64,000 bases of DNA, taken from NCBI GenBank assembly GCA_035606695.1, contig DATNEW010000019.1, positions 161,459-225,458 on the forward strand, read 5' to 3'. The stretch's first letter is position 1, and every line of letters begins with the position of its first letter. Shown here in pieces: positions 45,832 through 54,149 of this stretch. The position numbers were made by a program, and so were the translations under genes. The stretch comes from Gemmatimonadaceae bacterium. Its GTDB lineage: Bacteria > Gemmatimonadota > Gemmatimonadetes > Gemmatimonadales > Gemmatimonadaceae. The notes under the pieces are model-generated. The model saw only the letters and a program-made list of their open reading frames with translations, was not told the origin of the DNA and made no database searches.

Positions 45832-47066
45832 ATTCCGCCGACGTGTCGATCGAGAGCATTGCGGCGGGCGGCGACGGCATCGCGCGCGCGAACGGCGTCG
45901 TGGTGTTCGTGCCGCGCGGCGCACCGGGCGACGTCGTGCGCGTTGCCATAGACGAGCGGAAGCGATTCGCGCGTGGAACGATCGAGACGATCCTCACCCC
46001 GTCGCCCGATCGTGTGGATCCGCTGTGCTACCACTATCGCATGGACAAGTGCGGTGGGTGTCAGTTACAGCACTTGAATTACGACGCGCAGGTTCGCGCG
46101 AAGCAGGTGATCATCCGTGATTCGCTGACGCGGATCGGAAAGCGCTCGGTCGATCTCCCGAGCGTCGAAGGCAGCCCCATTCAATGGCGCTACCGCCGAA
46201 AGCTCACGCTGGCCATTCGCCGCGCCCGCCGCGCCGGCGACTGGGTGATCGGTTTGCATCGATACGACGATCCGGTGGGCATCTTTCAGCTGGCCGACTG
46301 CCCGATCACCGACGAGCGCGTGTTGCGCGTGTGGCGACAGATCATGGAAGCGCGCCAGCACTTTCCGCCGGGCGACGAGCTGCGCGCCGCCGTGCAGTTG
46401 CTCGAGGATGGCGCGTCCGTCGTCATGGAAGGCGCCAACGCGTGGCCCGCGCGATCAGAGTTCTTTGATGCCGTGCCGCTGGCGACGTCGGTGTGGTGGC
46501 GGCCGGCGCATCGGGCACGGATGCTGGTCGCCGAACGTGGCCGAACGTTCGGCGAGGCGTCCTTTGCGCAGGTGAACGCGGCCGTCGGCGCACGCCTGCA
46601 CGAGTACGTGCTCGAACGCGCGCGCCATCATCGGCCATCCCGCGTGGTCGACGCGTATGCCGGCGCTGGCGCGACGGCGATTCCACTCGCCGCCGACGGC
46701 GCGCACGTCACGGCGATCGAGCTCGATCGGGACGCAGTCGCGCGGTGCGCGGCGCTCTTGCCCGAAGGCTCGGAGGCGATCGCGGCACGGGTCGAAGACG
46801 TCATCGCACGGGTGCTCCCCGCCGACGTCGTGTTGATCAATCCACCGCGGACCGGCGTGCACGAAACGGTAGCGCACGTCATGGAATCGCTCGACACGCC
46901 GCCGCGCGCGCTGATCTACGTGAGTTGCGATCCCGCGACGCTGGCGCGAGATCTCACCCGCATGCCGCGCTACCGCATCGAATCGCTCCGCGCGTTCGAC
47001 ATGTTTCCACAAACCGCGCACGTCGAAACGGTGTGCGAGCTCGTTCCCGCAACGGCGGCCGCATGA
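45828..47066 (+). CDS. 23S rRNA/tRNA uracil-5 methyltransferase, TrmA/RumA family
   Basis: A 412-residue SAM-dependent m5U methyltransferase. An N-terminal TRAM domain (residues 4-60, SIESIAAGGDGIARANG) is followed by cysteines C67, C75 and C78 in LCYHYRMDKCGGCQLQH, typical of the RumA-type [4Fe-4S] cluster. The SAM domain has VVDAYAGAGATAIPLA, INPPRTGVH and the nucleophile in YVSCDPATLARDL. The target base (23S U747, U1939 or tRNA U54) cannot be told from sequence. It sits between two carboxylase subunit genes, overlapping both (GTGA and ATGA). Confidence 0.9.
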   Translation: MNSADVSIESIAAGGDGIARANGVVVFVPRGAPGDVVRVAIDERKRFARGTIETILTPSPDRVDPLCYHYRMDKCGGCQLQHLNYDAQVRAKQVIIRDSLTRIGKRSVDLPSVEGSPIQWRYRRKLTLAIRRARRAGDWVIGLHRYDDPVGIFQLADCPITDERVLRVWRQIMEARQHFPPGDELRAAVQLLEDGASVVMEGANAWPARSEFFDAVPLATSVWWRPAHRARMLVAERGRTFGEASFAQVNAAVGARLHEYVLERARHHRPSRVVDAYAGAGATAIPLAADGAHVTAIELDRDAVARCAALLPEGSEAIAARVEDVIARVLPADVVLINPPRTGVHETVAHVMESLDTPPRALIYVSCDPATLARDLTRMPRYRIESLRAFDMFPQTAHVETVCELVPATAAA

Positions 47067-47563
47067 AGTATTTCGTTCGGGTGAATGGGGAAGAACACGA
47101 AGTCGTCATCGACAGCGAAGGTGTTCACACGAACGGTGAAGACGTCGCCGCGACGGTCGCCGATGGCGACGGCACCCCGGTGCGCATGGTGACGATCGGC
47201 AACGACGTGCATCGCGTCGTCGTACGCCCGGGCGGGTCGCGCGGGGAGTATACGCTGTGGCTCGACGGCTATCGGTTCGAGGTCGAGGCGATCGACGAAC
47301 GCACGCGTGCCATCCGCGAGTTGTCGGGCGCGAGCGCGGGTCCGGTTGGTCCGGCGCCGCTGAAAGCGCCGATGCCGGGATTGATCGTGCGCGTGAACGT
47401 CACGGTCGGCGATCAGGTGCAGGCGGGACAAGGTATGGTCGTGATGGAAGCGATGAAGATGGAGAACGAGCTGCGCGCGACGGCGGCGGGCCGCGTGAAG
47501 TCGGTGTTGGCGACGCCGGGGGCGGCGGTGGAGAAAGGCGCGCTGCTCATCGAGCTCGAATAG
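47063..47563 (+). CDS. biotin carboxyl carrier protein of the acyl-CoA carboxylase
   Basis: A 166-residue carrier. The C-terminal biotinyl domain (about 98-166) has APMPGLIVRVNVTVGDQV and the biotinylated lysine K132 in VMEAMKMENE. The N-terminal ~90 residues are a beta-rich region like the BT domain of propionyl-CoA carboxylases and likely docks the enzyme subunits. With the genes at 42674 and 44302 it completes a three-part carboxylase. The start overlaps the methyltransferase stop (ATGA). Confidence 0.9.
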   Translation: MKYFVRVNGEEHEVVIDSEGVHTNGEDVAATVADGDGTPVRMVTIGNDVHRVVVRPGGSRGEYTLWLDGYRFEVEAIDERTRAIRELSGASAGPVGPAPLKAPMPGLIVRVNVTVGDQVQAGQGMVVMEAMKMENELRATAAGRVKSVLATPGAAVEKGALLIELE

Positions 47564-47584
47564 CGGAACTCACCTGGAGAATCG

Positions 47585-48478
47585 ATGCGTCGAGCCACGT
47601 TGGTTGCCGTCGCCCTGTGCGTCGGAGTCACATCTCGCTCCGCACGCGCGCAAGCCGCGCCGCCCGCCACTGACATTTTTCTTGCGCCGCTCACCATCAC
47701 GAGTGGAACGATCACCGTCGGCGCGCCCGTCAACATCACGCATCGCGCCGGCTATGACAATCAGCCGTCGTTCACGCCGGACGGACGCGCCATCCTGTTC
47801 ACGTCGATTCACGACGACGGACAGGCCGACATCTATCGCTACGACCTGAAGTCGAAAGCGATTTCACGCATCACCACGACACCGGAGAGCGAATACTCGC
47901 CTACCGTGATGCCCGGCGGCAAACGATTCTCCGTCATTCGCGTCGAGCACGATTCGACGCAGCGGCTGTGGAGCTTCGCGATGAACGGCAGCGACCCGCG
48001 CCTTGTTTTGAAAACACTCAAGCCCGTCGGCTATCACGCGTGGATCGATGCGGACCACGTCGTCTCGTTCGTCCTCGGCTCGCGGCAGTCGCCCAACGCG
48101 CTCGTGATGTCGACCGTGCATGACGGCCACGCGGACACGCTCGCTCGCGACATTGGCCGATCGCTGGCGCCGATGGGCCACGGCGAATTCTCGTTCGTGC
48201 AAACTGGCGATTCGGGTTCGACGCTCCGCGCGATGAGCTGGCCGAGCCGCGCGTCCAGAGACTTGATGACGCTGCCCGGGAAGTCGCAGGACATCGCGTG
48301 GGTCGCGCGCGACGCAGTCATCGCCGGCGATGGGACGAAGCTCCTGACGCGTCGCGCTGGCGGCGGCGACTGGCGCGAGATCGCGGATCTTGCCGCGCCG
48401 GGACTGACGGCGATCACGCGGCTCGCCGTGAGTCCCGATCATAGGTGGCTGGCTATCGTCGCGGTGCCGAAGAACTGA
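47585..48478 (+). CDS. secreted TolB-like beta-propeller protein
   Basis: A 297-residue exported protein. It has a signal peptide ending SARAQA, then WD40-like/PD40 repeats of the TolB type (YDNQPSFTPDGRAILFTSIH, QADIYRYDLKSKAISRIT, SEYSPTVMPGGKRFSVIR). An ATG with GGAG 5 nt upstream supports the start. The barrel is probably a partial propeller. Function unknown; it may act in cell-envelope binding. The 3' end overlaps the convergent PPIase gene by 26 nt. Confidence 0.75.
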   Translation: MRRATLVAVALCVGVTSRSARAQAAPPATDIFLAPLTITSGTITVGAPVNITHRAGYDNQPSFTPDGRAILFTSIHDDGQADIYRYDLKSKAISRITTTPESEYSPTVMPGGKRFSVIRVEHDSTQRLWSFAMNGSDPRLVLKTLKPVGYHAWIDADHVVSFVLGSRQSPNALVMSTVHDGHADTLARDIGRSLAPMGHGEFSFVQTGDSGSTLRAMSWPSRASRDLMTLPGKSQDIAWVARDAVIAGDGTKLLTRRAGGGDWREIADLAAPGLTAITRLAVSPDHRWLAIVAVPKN

Positions 48479-49898
48479 CGACCTCGATCCGCGCGATCAC
48501 GTCGCCCTCGAGAATGCCGTCGACGACGTCGATGCCGTCGATCACTTCGCCGAAGCTCGTGTAGTCGCGCGTCAGGCGCAGGTTGTCGCGCAAGTTGACG
48601 AACCATTGTGCGTCGCCGGTATCGTGGCCGCGCGTGCTCATGCCGACGGTGCCACGTACTTGTGGGAGCGCGGACAGCTCGTCGCGGAAGAACCGCGGGT
48701 AGCCGACATACTCGTTGTTGCCCGGGCCACCGCCTTCGATCACGAAATCCGGCTCGACACGAAACCAGGCGCGATTGTTATAGAATCCTGATCGGACGAG
48801 CTGAAGGACGCGCGCCGTGGTAATAGGCGCCACGTCGCCACGCAGGCGAACGTCGAAGTGTCCACCGCCGCTCGAGTCGGCGAGCGTGACGCGAAGCACG
48901 ACCTGCTTTCCGAACGCGAGCGCTGCCGCCTCGGGGGCGAGCGGCACAGGCGCCGGAGCCTTCAGCAACTCGGCGGACACATTCGCGACGCCGGCTTCTC
49001 GTAGCCGGTCGGCGACCGCGACACGGGCGTCGCGGGAGGTTTCGCTCGAATCAGCGCGCAACCGCGCGAGGACGCGTTGTCCCGCTCTGATCACGTCCTC
49101 ACTGCGCGGCGTTCCCTCGAGCGCTACCGCGGCGGCGCGGATGGCCTGATATCCCCTCGCGTCGAGCGCGCGAAGATACGTGTCGTCGGCGGAATGACCC
49201 GCGACTTTCGCCAATCCGTCGACGGCGGCCTCCTTGACATTGTCGTCCGGGTCGGCGGCGAGCGCGCGAAGTGTCGTCGTGTCGTCCAACTCCCGCGCGG
49301 CGCGGGCCGCGTACACCCGCACCCACGGAATGCTCGACTTCGCAAGGCGTGATAGGGGCGTTCGGCTCGTTCCGGGCGATAGTCGCGCGAGCGTGACCAG
49401 CGAATGCGCGGGCAACTGCCAGGACGCGTGGCCGCGCTTGCGTGCGGACGTCCGGCTTGGCGCGCTGACCAAACGCGTCAACTCGGTGAGCACCGTCGCG
49501 TTGCTGCACTCCGCTGACATGAGATCGATCGCTCGGAGCACGACATGCGGGTCGTCGTCGCCCGGACCGGCGCGCAGCAGCGAACAATCGAGAGGCTTTC
49601 TTGCCAGGGCGCGGAAACGGAGGCGCCAGTCCGGATCCAAGTAGGCCGGCGCAGCGCTCGGAGCGGGAAGCGAATCGCGCTTCGCGAATGCTGAATCCTT
49701 GACGCGAGCCCAACCACGCGCGGCGATGAGCCGGACCTGCGGATTCGGGCTCGCCAAGCCCTCCCGGAAGGCGGCCGCGGCCGAATCGCGCCGATCCTCC
49801 GCCGTAAGGAGCCGTGCGACGAGCGCCGAGTCCGCCTTTGTTTGTGCAGGAAGGGCGGATGCGGCGAGGAGGATGAAACCCGTAAGTTGACACCGCAT
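48453..49898 (-). CDS. HEAT-repeat/cyclophilin-type peptidyl-prolyl isomerase fusion
   Basis: A 481-residue exported protein with a signal peptide (MRCQLTGFILLAASALPAQT). Residues about 25-300 are helical HEAT-type repeats (NPQVRLIAARGWARV, VLRAIDLMSAEC, PWVRVYAARAARELDD, DNVKEAAVDGLAKVAGH). The last ~160 residues are a cyclophilin domain, with GGGHFDVRLRGDVAPITTAR, NNRAWFRVEPDFVIEGGGPG, GTVGMSTRGHDTGDAQWFVN and YTSFGEVIDGIDVVDGI. The Arg of AWFRVEP matches the catalytic arginine. It may be a periplasmic scaffold-type isomerase; partner unknown. Confidence 0.85.
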   Translation of the reverse strand: MRCQLTGFILLAASALPAQTKADSALVARLLTAEDRRDSAAAAFREGLASPNPQVRLIAARGWARVKDSAFAKRDSLPAPSAAPAYLDPDWRLRFRALARKPLDCSLLRAGPGDDDPHVVLRAIDLMSAECSNATVLTELTRLVSAPSRTSARKRGHASWQLPAHSLVTLARLSPGTSRTPLSRLAKSSIPWVRVYAARAARELDDTTTLRALAADPDDNVKEAAVDGLAKVAGHSADDTYLRALDARGYQAIRAAAVALEGTPRSEDVIRAGQRVLARLRADSSETSRDARVAVADRLREAGVANVSAELLKAPAPVPLAPEAAALAFGKQVVLRVTLADSSGGGHFDVRLRGDVAPITTARVLQLVRSGFYNNRAWFRVEPDFVIEGGGPGNNEYVGYPRFFRDELSALPQVRGTVGMSTRGHDTGDAQWFVNLRDNLRLTRDYTSFGEVIDGIDVVDGILEGDVIARIEVVSSSAPRR

Positions 49899-49915
49899 AA
49901 GTCTTTATCTATTTT
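49887..49915 (+). promoter_or_regulatory. promoter of rplM-rpsI, overlapping a divergent gene start
   Basis: A consensus -35 TTGACA (49887-49892) and TATTTT (49910-49915) are 17 bp apart. The -35 overlaps the start codon region of the minus-strand PPIase gene. On the minus strand another TTGACA lies at 49928-49923, with TAAAGA 15 bp away, a possible divergent promoter. Confidence 0.5.
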
Positions 49916-50010
49916 GAGAGTCTGTCAAAAAATGCCTTCAATGGCTGCCGAGACCCGGGTTGCGTGCCGCACCGGTGAGGCGTGGGACCCACTTTCGTTC
50001 GTTTCTCCCG

Positions 50011-50457
50011 ATGAAAACGTTCTCCGCCACGCCCTCGGACATCGAGCAGCGTTGGTACATCGTCGACGCCGAGGACATGATCCTCGGTCGCTTGGCGACC
50101 GAAGTCGCGCGCATCATTCGCGGCAAGCACAAGCCGATCTTCACGCCGCACATGGATACCGGTGACAACGTCATCGTCATCAATGCGTCGAAGGTCAAGG
50201 TCACCGGCCGCAAGGGCGAGCAGAAGGAATACTTCCGCCACACCGGTTACATGGGTCACGAGCGGTTCACGCCGCTCTCGACGATGATCGCGAAGCACCC
50301 CGAACGGGTGATCGAAAAGGCCGTCTACGGCATGTTGCCGAAGACGGCGCTCGGGCGCCAGGTCCTGCGCCGCAAGCTTCGCGTGTACGCGAATGCCGAT
50401 CATCCGCACGTCGCGCAGCAGCCGACCACGTTGACCTTCAACAAGAGCGAGAAGTAA
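50011..50457 (+). CDS. rplM: 50S ribosomal protein L13
   Basis: A 148-residue L13 with [45 protein letters not shown] and [20 protein letters not shown]. The ATG at 50011 gives the normal N-terminus; upstream frames add non-family sequence. It is followed after 3 nt by rpsI, the usual pair. Confidence 0.96.
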   Translation: MKTFSATPSDIEQRWYIVDAEDMILGRLATEVARIIRGKHKPIFTPHMDTGDNVIVINASKVKVTGRKGEQKEYFRHTGYMGHERFTPLSTMIAKHPERVIEKAVYGMLPKTALGRQVLRRKLRVYANADHPHVAQQPTTLTFNKSEK

Positions 50458-50460
50458 TCC

Positions 50461-50853
50461 ATGGCCGAGCAGAACATCCACGCGATCGGCCGCCGCAAGG
50501 AAGCGGTGTGCCGGGTTTTCCTCAAGCCGGGATCGGGCAAGTGGGACGTGAACGGCCGCACGCTGGGCGACTATTTCCCGCGTCCCTCGCACGTCACGTC
50601 CATCCAGCAGGCGTTCGTGGCGACCGATACACTCGGCCGCTATGACGTCAAGGCGAACGTCGACGGCGGCGGCAACACCGGCCAGGCCGGTGCGCTGCGT
50701 TTGGCGGTCGCGCGCGCGCTCGTGAAGATCGATGAGGGTCACCGGCCCAAGCTGCGTTCGCTCGGGCTCCTGACGCGCGATGCGCGCGCGGTCGAGCGCA
50801 AGAAGCCGGGCCGTCCGAAGGCCCGCAAGCGGTTCCAGTTCAGCAAGCGTTAG
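50461..50853 (+). CDS. rpsI: 30S ribosomal protein S9
   Basis: A 130-residue S9 with the IGRRKEAVCRVFLKPGSGKW start, GGGNTGQAGALRLAVARAL core and the canonical C-terminus KKPGRPKARKRFQFSKR that reaches the P site. It is cotranscribed with rplM. Repeat copy D follows within 4 nt. Confidence 0.97.
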   Translation: MAEQNIHAIGRRKEAVCRVFLKPGSGKWDVNGRTLGDYFPRPSHVTSIQQAFVATDTLGRYDVKANVDGGGNTGQAGALRLAVARALVKIDEGHRPKLRSLGLLTRDARAVERKKPGRPKARKRFQFSKR

Positions 50854-50856
50854 TGC

Positions 50857-50949
50857 GTCATCCCGAGCGAAGCGAGGGATCTGCCGTCGGGGTCAGAGGG
50901 ACATCCCTCTATCGAGATGCCAGATTCCTCGCCGTCGGCTCGGAATGAC
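50857..50949. repeat. intergenic inverted repeat (copy D)
   Basis: It has ends GTCATCCCGAGCGAAGCGAG and GTCGGCTCGGAATGAC, with inner GGGATCT and AGATTCCTC arms and a middle CCTCTA/TCGAG segment. It lies between rpsI and rpsB. Confidence 0.9.
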
Positions 50950-51067
50950 GGTCGTTCCGCAGGTCATCTCACAGGATCTCCGAGTGTTGCTTCGGTGCCG
51001 TTTCGACGGTGGAGCAATGCGATGACGAGACTCCGACGTCACAACCAAACCGAGGTTCGTACCATCC

Positions 51068-51985
51068 ATGGCTGATCAGCAGCAGACCAACACGCCGACG
51101 CTCGAGGCGCTTCTCGCCGCCGGCGTCCACTTCGGGCATCAGACCCGTCGCTGGAATCCCAAGATGCGCCGCTTCATTTTCGCGGAGCGGAACGGCATCC
51201 ACATCATCGATCTGCAGAAGACGCTGCGGCAGATCGAGCTCGCGCAGAAGCTGGCGCGCGACGTCGTCCTGCGCGGCGAGAACGTGCTCTTCGTCTGCAC
51301 GAAGCCGCAGCTCGCGGGCATCGTCCGCGCCGAGGCCGAGCGGGCGGGCGCGCTGTTCATCACCGAACGTTGGCTGGGCGGCCTGCTCACCAACTATCAG
51401 ACGGTGAAGAAGCAGGTCCGCCGCATGAAGGAGCTCGAGGCGGGCGGTGAAGAGGGCGGCGACTTCGAGAACTACACGAAGAAGGAGCAGCTCATGCTCC
51501 GGCGCGAGCGCGAGAAGCTCTCGAAGTATCTGAACGGCATCCGCAACATGGGCCGTCTGCCCGGCTTGATGTTCGTCGTCGACTCCAAGAAGGAGCGCAT
51601 CGGCGTCAGCGAGGCGAACAAGCTCGGCATTCCGATCGTCGCGATCGTCGACACGAACGCGGATCCGGATCTCATCACGGTGCCGATCGCCGGCAACGAC
51701 GACGCCATCCGCTCGGTCGAGCTGATCACCAAGTCGATCGCCGATGCCGTCGTCGAAGCGCGCCGCGAAGCGCCGGCGCGCGTCGAAGAGGAAGAGGGCG
51801 AGAGCTACACCTACAGCTCCGACCGCGGCGCTGAACCGGCCGGTGAAGAAGACAAGAAGCGCCGCCGTCGCCCGCGCCGCCGTCGCGCCAAGCCCGAAGC
51901 GATTGCCGCGCGCCTCAAGGGACCAGGTGAAGAGGGTGGGGCTGAGGGCGGTGAGGCACCGGCGGACGAAGGCGCTGCCGAGTAA
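51068..51985 (+). CDS. rpsB: 30S ribosomal protein S2
   Basis: A 305-residue S2 with LLAAGVHFGHQTRRWNPKM, RWLGGLLTNYQTV and VDTNADPDLITVPIAGNDDA. The C-terminus has about 60 extra residues: acidic, then KKRRRRPRRRRAKPEAIA, then Gly/Glu-rich. Such tails occur in several phyla. The start is the ATG at 51068 after a 118-nt leader. Confidence 0.96.
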   Translation: MADQQQTNTPTLEALLAAGVHFGHQTRRWNPKMRRFIFAERNGIHIIDLQKTLRQIELAQKLARDVVLRGENVLFVCTKPQLAGIVRAEAERAGALFITERWLGGLLTNYQTVKKQVRRMKELEAGGEEGGDFENYTKKEQLMLRREREKLSKYLNGIRNMGRLPGLMFVVDSKKERIGVSEANKLGIPIVAIVDTNADPDLITVPIAGNDDAIRSVELITKSIADAVVEARREAPARVEEEEGESYTYSSDRGAEPAGEEDKKRRRRPRRRRAKPEAIAARLKGPGEEGGAEGGEAPADEGAAE

Positions 51986-51990
51986 CAACC

Positions 51991-52090
51991 GTCATCCCGA
52001 GCGCAGCGAGGGATCTGGCGTCACGGTAGAGTGACCAGCCAATCCGACGGGAAAGAAGATTCCTCGCTCGCTGCGCTCGCTCGGAATGAC
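51991..52090. repeat. intergenic inverted repeat (copy E)
   Basis: Ends are GTCATCCCGAGCGCAGCGAG and GCGCTCGCTCGGAATGAC. Inner arms are GGGATCT and AGATTCCTC. It lies between rpsB and tsf and ends 17 nt before the tsf ATG. Confidence 0.9.
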
Positions 52091-52107
52091 AACTCAAGGA
52101 AATCAAA

Positions 52108-52704
52108 ATGGCTATCACGGCAAAGGACGTCGCCGCCCTGCGTGAGCGCACGGGCGCCGGCATGATGGATTGCAAGAAGGCGCTGGAAGAGACGGGCGGA
52201 AACGTCGACAAGGCCGTCGAGCTACTCCGCACCTCTGGAGCGGCGAAGGCCGAAAAGCGCGCCGGTCGGCAGGTCAAAGAAGGCATGATCGCCAACTACA
52301 TCCACCACAACGGCAAGATCGCCGTACTCGTCGAGCTGAATTGCGAGACCGATTTCGTCGCGCGCACGGACGATTTCCAACAGCTCGGCAAGTGGATCGC
52401 GGAGCACGTGGCCGCGGCGGCGCCGCTCGCCGTCGACAAGGATCAGGTGCCGGCCGAGAAGGTCGAGTCGGAGCGCCGCATCTTCATCGAGCAGGTGAAG
52501 GCCGAAGGCAAGCCGGAGCACATGATCGACAAGATCGTCGAGGGCAAGGTGCAGGCGTTCTACAAGGACGTCGCGCTCATGCATCAGGCGTGGGTGCGCG
52601 AGCCCAAGAAGACGATCGGCGATCTCGTGAAGGAGACGTCCGCGAAGACCGGCGAGAACGTGCAGGTTCGGCGGTTTGTGCGGTATCAGTTGGGCGAGGC
52701 CTAG
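52108..52704 (+). CDS. tsf: translation elongation factor Ts (short form)
   Basis: A 198-residue EF-Ts, the nucleotide exchange factor for EF-Tu. It has KDVAALRERTGAGMMDCKKA, GRQVKEGMIANYIHHNGKIA and LNCETDFVARTD. It is the short type like Thermus EF-Ts (~196 residues) rather than the ~280-residue E. coli type. The start has AAGGAAAT upstream. It is flanked by repeats on both sides. Confidence 0.96.
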   Translation: MAITAKDVAALRERTGAGMMDCKKALEETGGNVDKAVELLRTSGAAKAEKRAGRQVKEGMIANYIHHNGKIAVLVELNCETDFVARTDDFQQLGKWIAEHVAAAAPLAVDKDQVPAEKVESERRIFIEQVKAEGKPEHMIDKIVEGKVQAFYKDVALMHQAWVREPKKTIGDLVKETSAKTGENVQVRRFVRYQLGEA

Positions 52705-52706
52705 TC

Positions 52707-52804
52707 GTCATCCCGAGCGAAGCGAGGGATCTTGCGTCATGTTAGAGGGGCAAGCCACTCGACCGGGATGTTAGATTCCTCGTCGCTTCGCTCCTCGGAA
52801 TGAC
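52707..52804. repeat. intergenic inverted repeat (copy F)
   Basis: Ends are GTCATCCCGAGCGAAGCGAG and CTTCGCTCCTCGGAATGAC. The right end contains an ATG (52800) in frame with pyrH. Confidence 0.9.
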
Positions 52805-52811
52805 AACCCGC

Positions 52812-53525
52812 ATGACCTCTCTCAAATACCCGCGCGTTCTGCTGAAGCTGTCCGGCGAAGCACTTGCCGGCGACAAAGGCTTCGGATACGACTTCGACAC
52901 GGTGAATCGACTCGCCGACGAAGTCGTTTCTGTTAAGGAGACCGGCGCGCTGCTCGGCATGGTGATCGGCGGCGGCAACATCGTGCGCGGGTCGCTCCTC
53001 TCCAAGACCGGCATGGACCGCGTCGCCGCCGACTACATGGGCATGCTCGGCACGGTCATCAATGCGATGGCCGTTCAGGACGTGCTCGAGCGAAAAGGCA
53101 TCGACACGCGCGTGATGACGGCCATTCGCATGGAAGAGATTGCGGAGCCATACATCCGTCGCCGAGCGATCCGTCATCTCGAGAAGGGGCGCGTGACCAT
53201 CTTTGCCGCCGGCACCGGCAATCCGTACTTCTCGACGGACACCGCCGCGGTATTGCGCGCCATTCAGATCAAGGCGAACGTGATCATCAAGGCGACCAGC
53301 GTCGAGGGCGTCTACTCGGCCGATCCCAAGCGCGAACCGAACGCCAAGTTGTACGACGAGATCAGCTTTCGCGACGTGATCATGGAGGAGCTCAAGGTGA
53401 TCGATCAGACCGCGATCACGCTCTGCCGCGAGAACGCGCTGCCGCTGATCGTTCTCAACATCCACCGTCCTGGCGCCATCGTCGCGGCGATTCGCGGCGA
53501 GCGCGTCGGCACCCTCGTTCGATGA
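52812..53525 (+). CDS. pyrH: uridylate kinase
   Basis: A UMP kinase of 237 residues with VLLKLSGEALAGDKGFGYD, VIGGGNIVRG, GRVTIFAAGTGNPYFSTDTA and GVYSADPKREPNA. I choose the ATG at 52812 (MTSLKYPR). An in-frame ATG at 52800 is the repeat's terminal GGAATGAC and would add four residues. The stop overlaps frr (ATGA). Confidence 0.95.
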   Translation: MTSLKYPRVLLKLSGEALAGDKGFGYDFDTVNRLADEVVSVKETGALLGMVIGGGNIVRGSLLSKTGMDRVAADYMGMLGTVINAMAVQDVLERKGIDTRVMTAIRMEEIAEPYIRRRAIRHLEKGRVTIFAAGTGNPYFSTDTAAVLRAIQIKANVIIKATSVEGVYSADPKREPNAKLYDEISFRDVIMEELKVIDQTAITLCRENALPLIVLNIHRPGAIVAAIRGERVGTLVR

Positions 53526-54076
53526 GCTCAATTCAACAAATTCTCAAGGATGCCCGCACGGCGATGGACAAGGACATCGCCCACGTCAAGCACGAGTTCT
53601 CGTCCGTGCGCTCGGGCAAGGCGTCGCCCAACATGCTCGACACCGTGCGTGTCGAGGCGTACGGCCAGCTCATGCAGCTCAATCAGGTGGCGACCGTCAA
53701 CGCGCCCGAACCGCGCGTGCTCATCGTGACGCCCTTCGACAAAGGCCAGATCAAGGTGATCGAGAAGGCCATTCGCGAGGCGGGGCTCGGTCTCGAGCCG
53801 TCGGCGCAGGGCGCGATCATTCGCGTGCCGCTGCCGCAGATGAACGAGCAGCGCCGCAAGGACCTGGTGAAAGTCGTGCACAAGTACGCCGAAGACGGCC
53901 GAGTCGCGATCCGTCACGCGCGCACGCAGGGACGCGAAGGCCTCAAGAAACTGAGCGGCGTCTCCGAAGACGACGTCAAGCACGCCGAGAAGGAGCTGCA
54001 GAAAGTCCACGACGACTTCATTCACAAAATCGACGAGCTGATCAAGGCGAAAGAAGCCGAGATTATGGAAGTTTAA
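53522..54076 (+). CDS. frr: ribosome recycling factor
   Basis: A 184-residue RRF with the usual KDARTAMDKDIAHVKHEF start, VRSGKASPNMLDTVRVEAYG, a beta-sandwich domain, LPQMNEQRRKDLVKVVHKYA and a helical tail. It overlaps pyrH by ATGA, and cdsA follows after 73 nt. A uppS gene often sits between frr and cdsA, but there is none here. Confidence 0.96.
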   Translation: MSSIQQILKDARTAMDKDIAHVKHEFSSVRSGKASPNMLDTVRVEAYGQLMQLNQVATVNAPEPRVLIVTPFDKGQIKVIEKAIREAGLGLEPSAQGAIIRVPLPQMNEQRRKDLVKVVHKYAEDGRVAIRHARTQGREGLKKLSGVSEDDVKHAEKELQKVHDDFIHKIDELIKAKEAEIMEV

Positions 54077-54149
54077 TATGCGCATTCAACGAAGTTTACC
54101 ATGCGCAGTCCGAGCGTAGGCGCGCGGCGCCGAAGCGAGGAACGATAAA

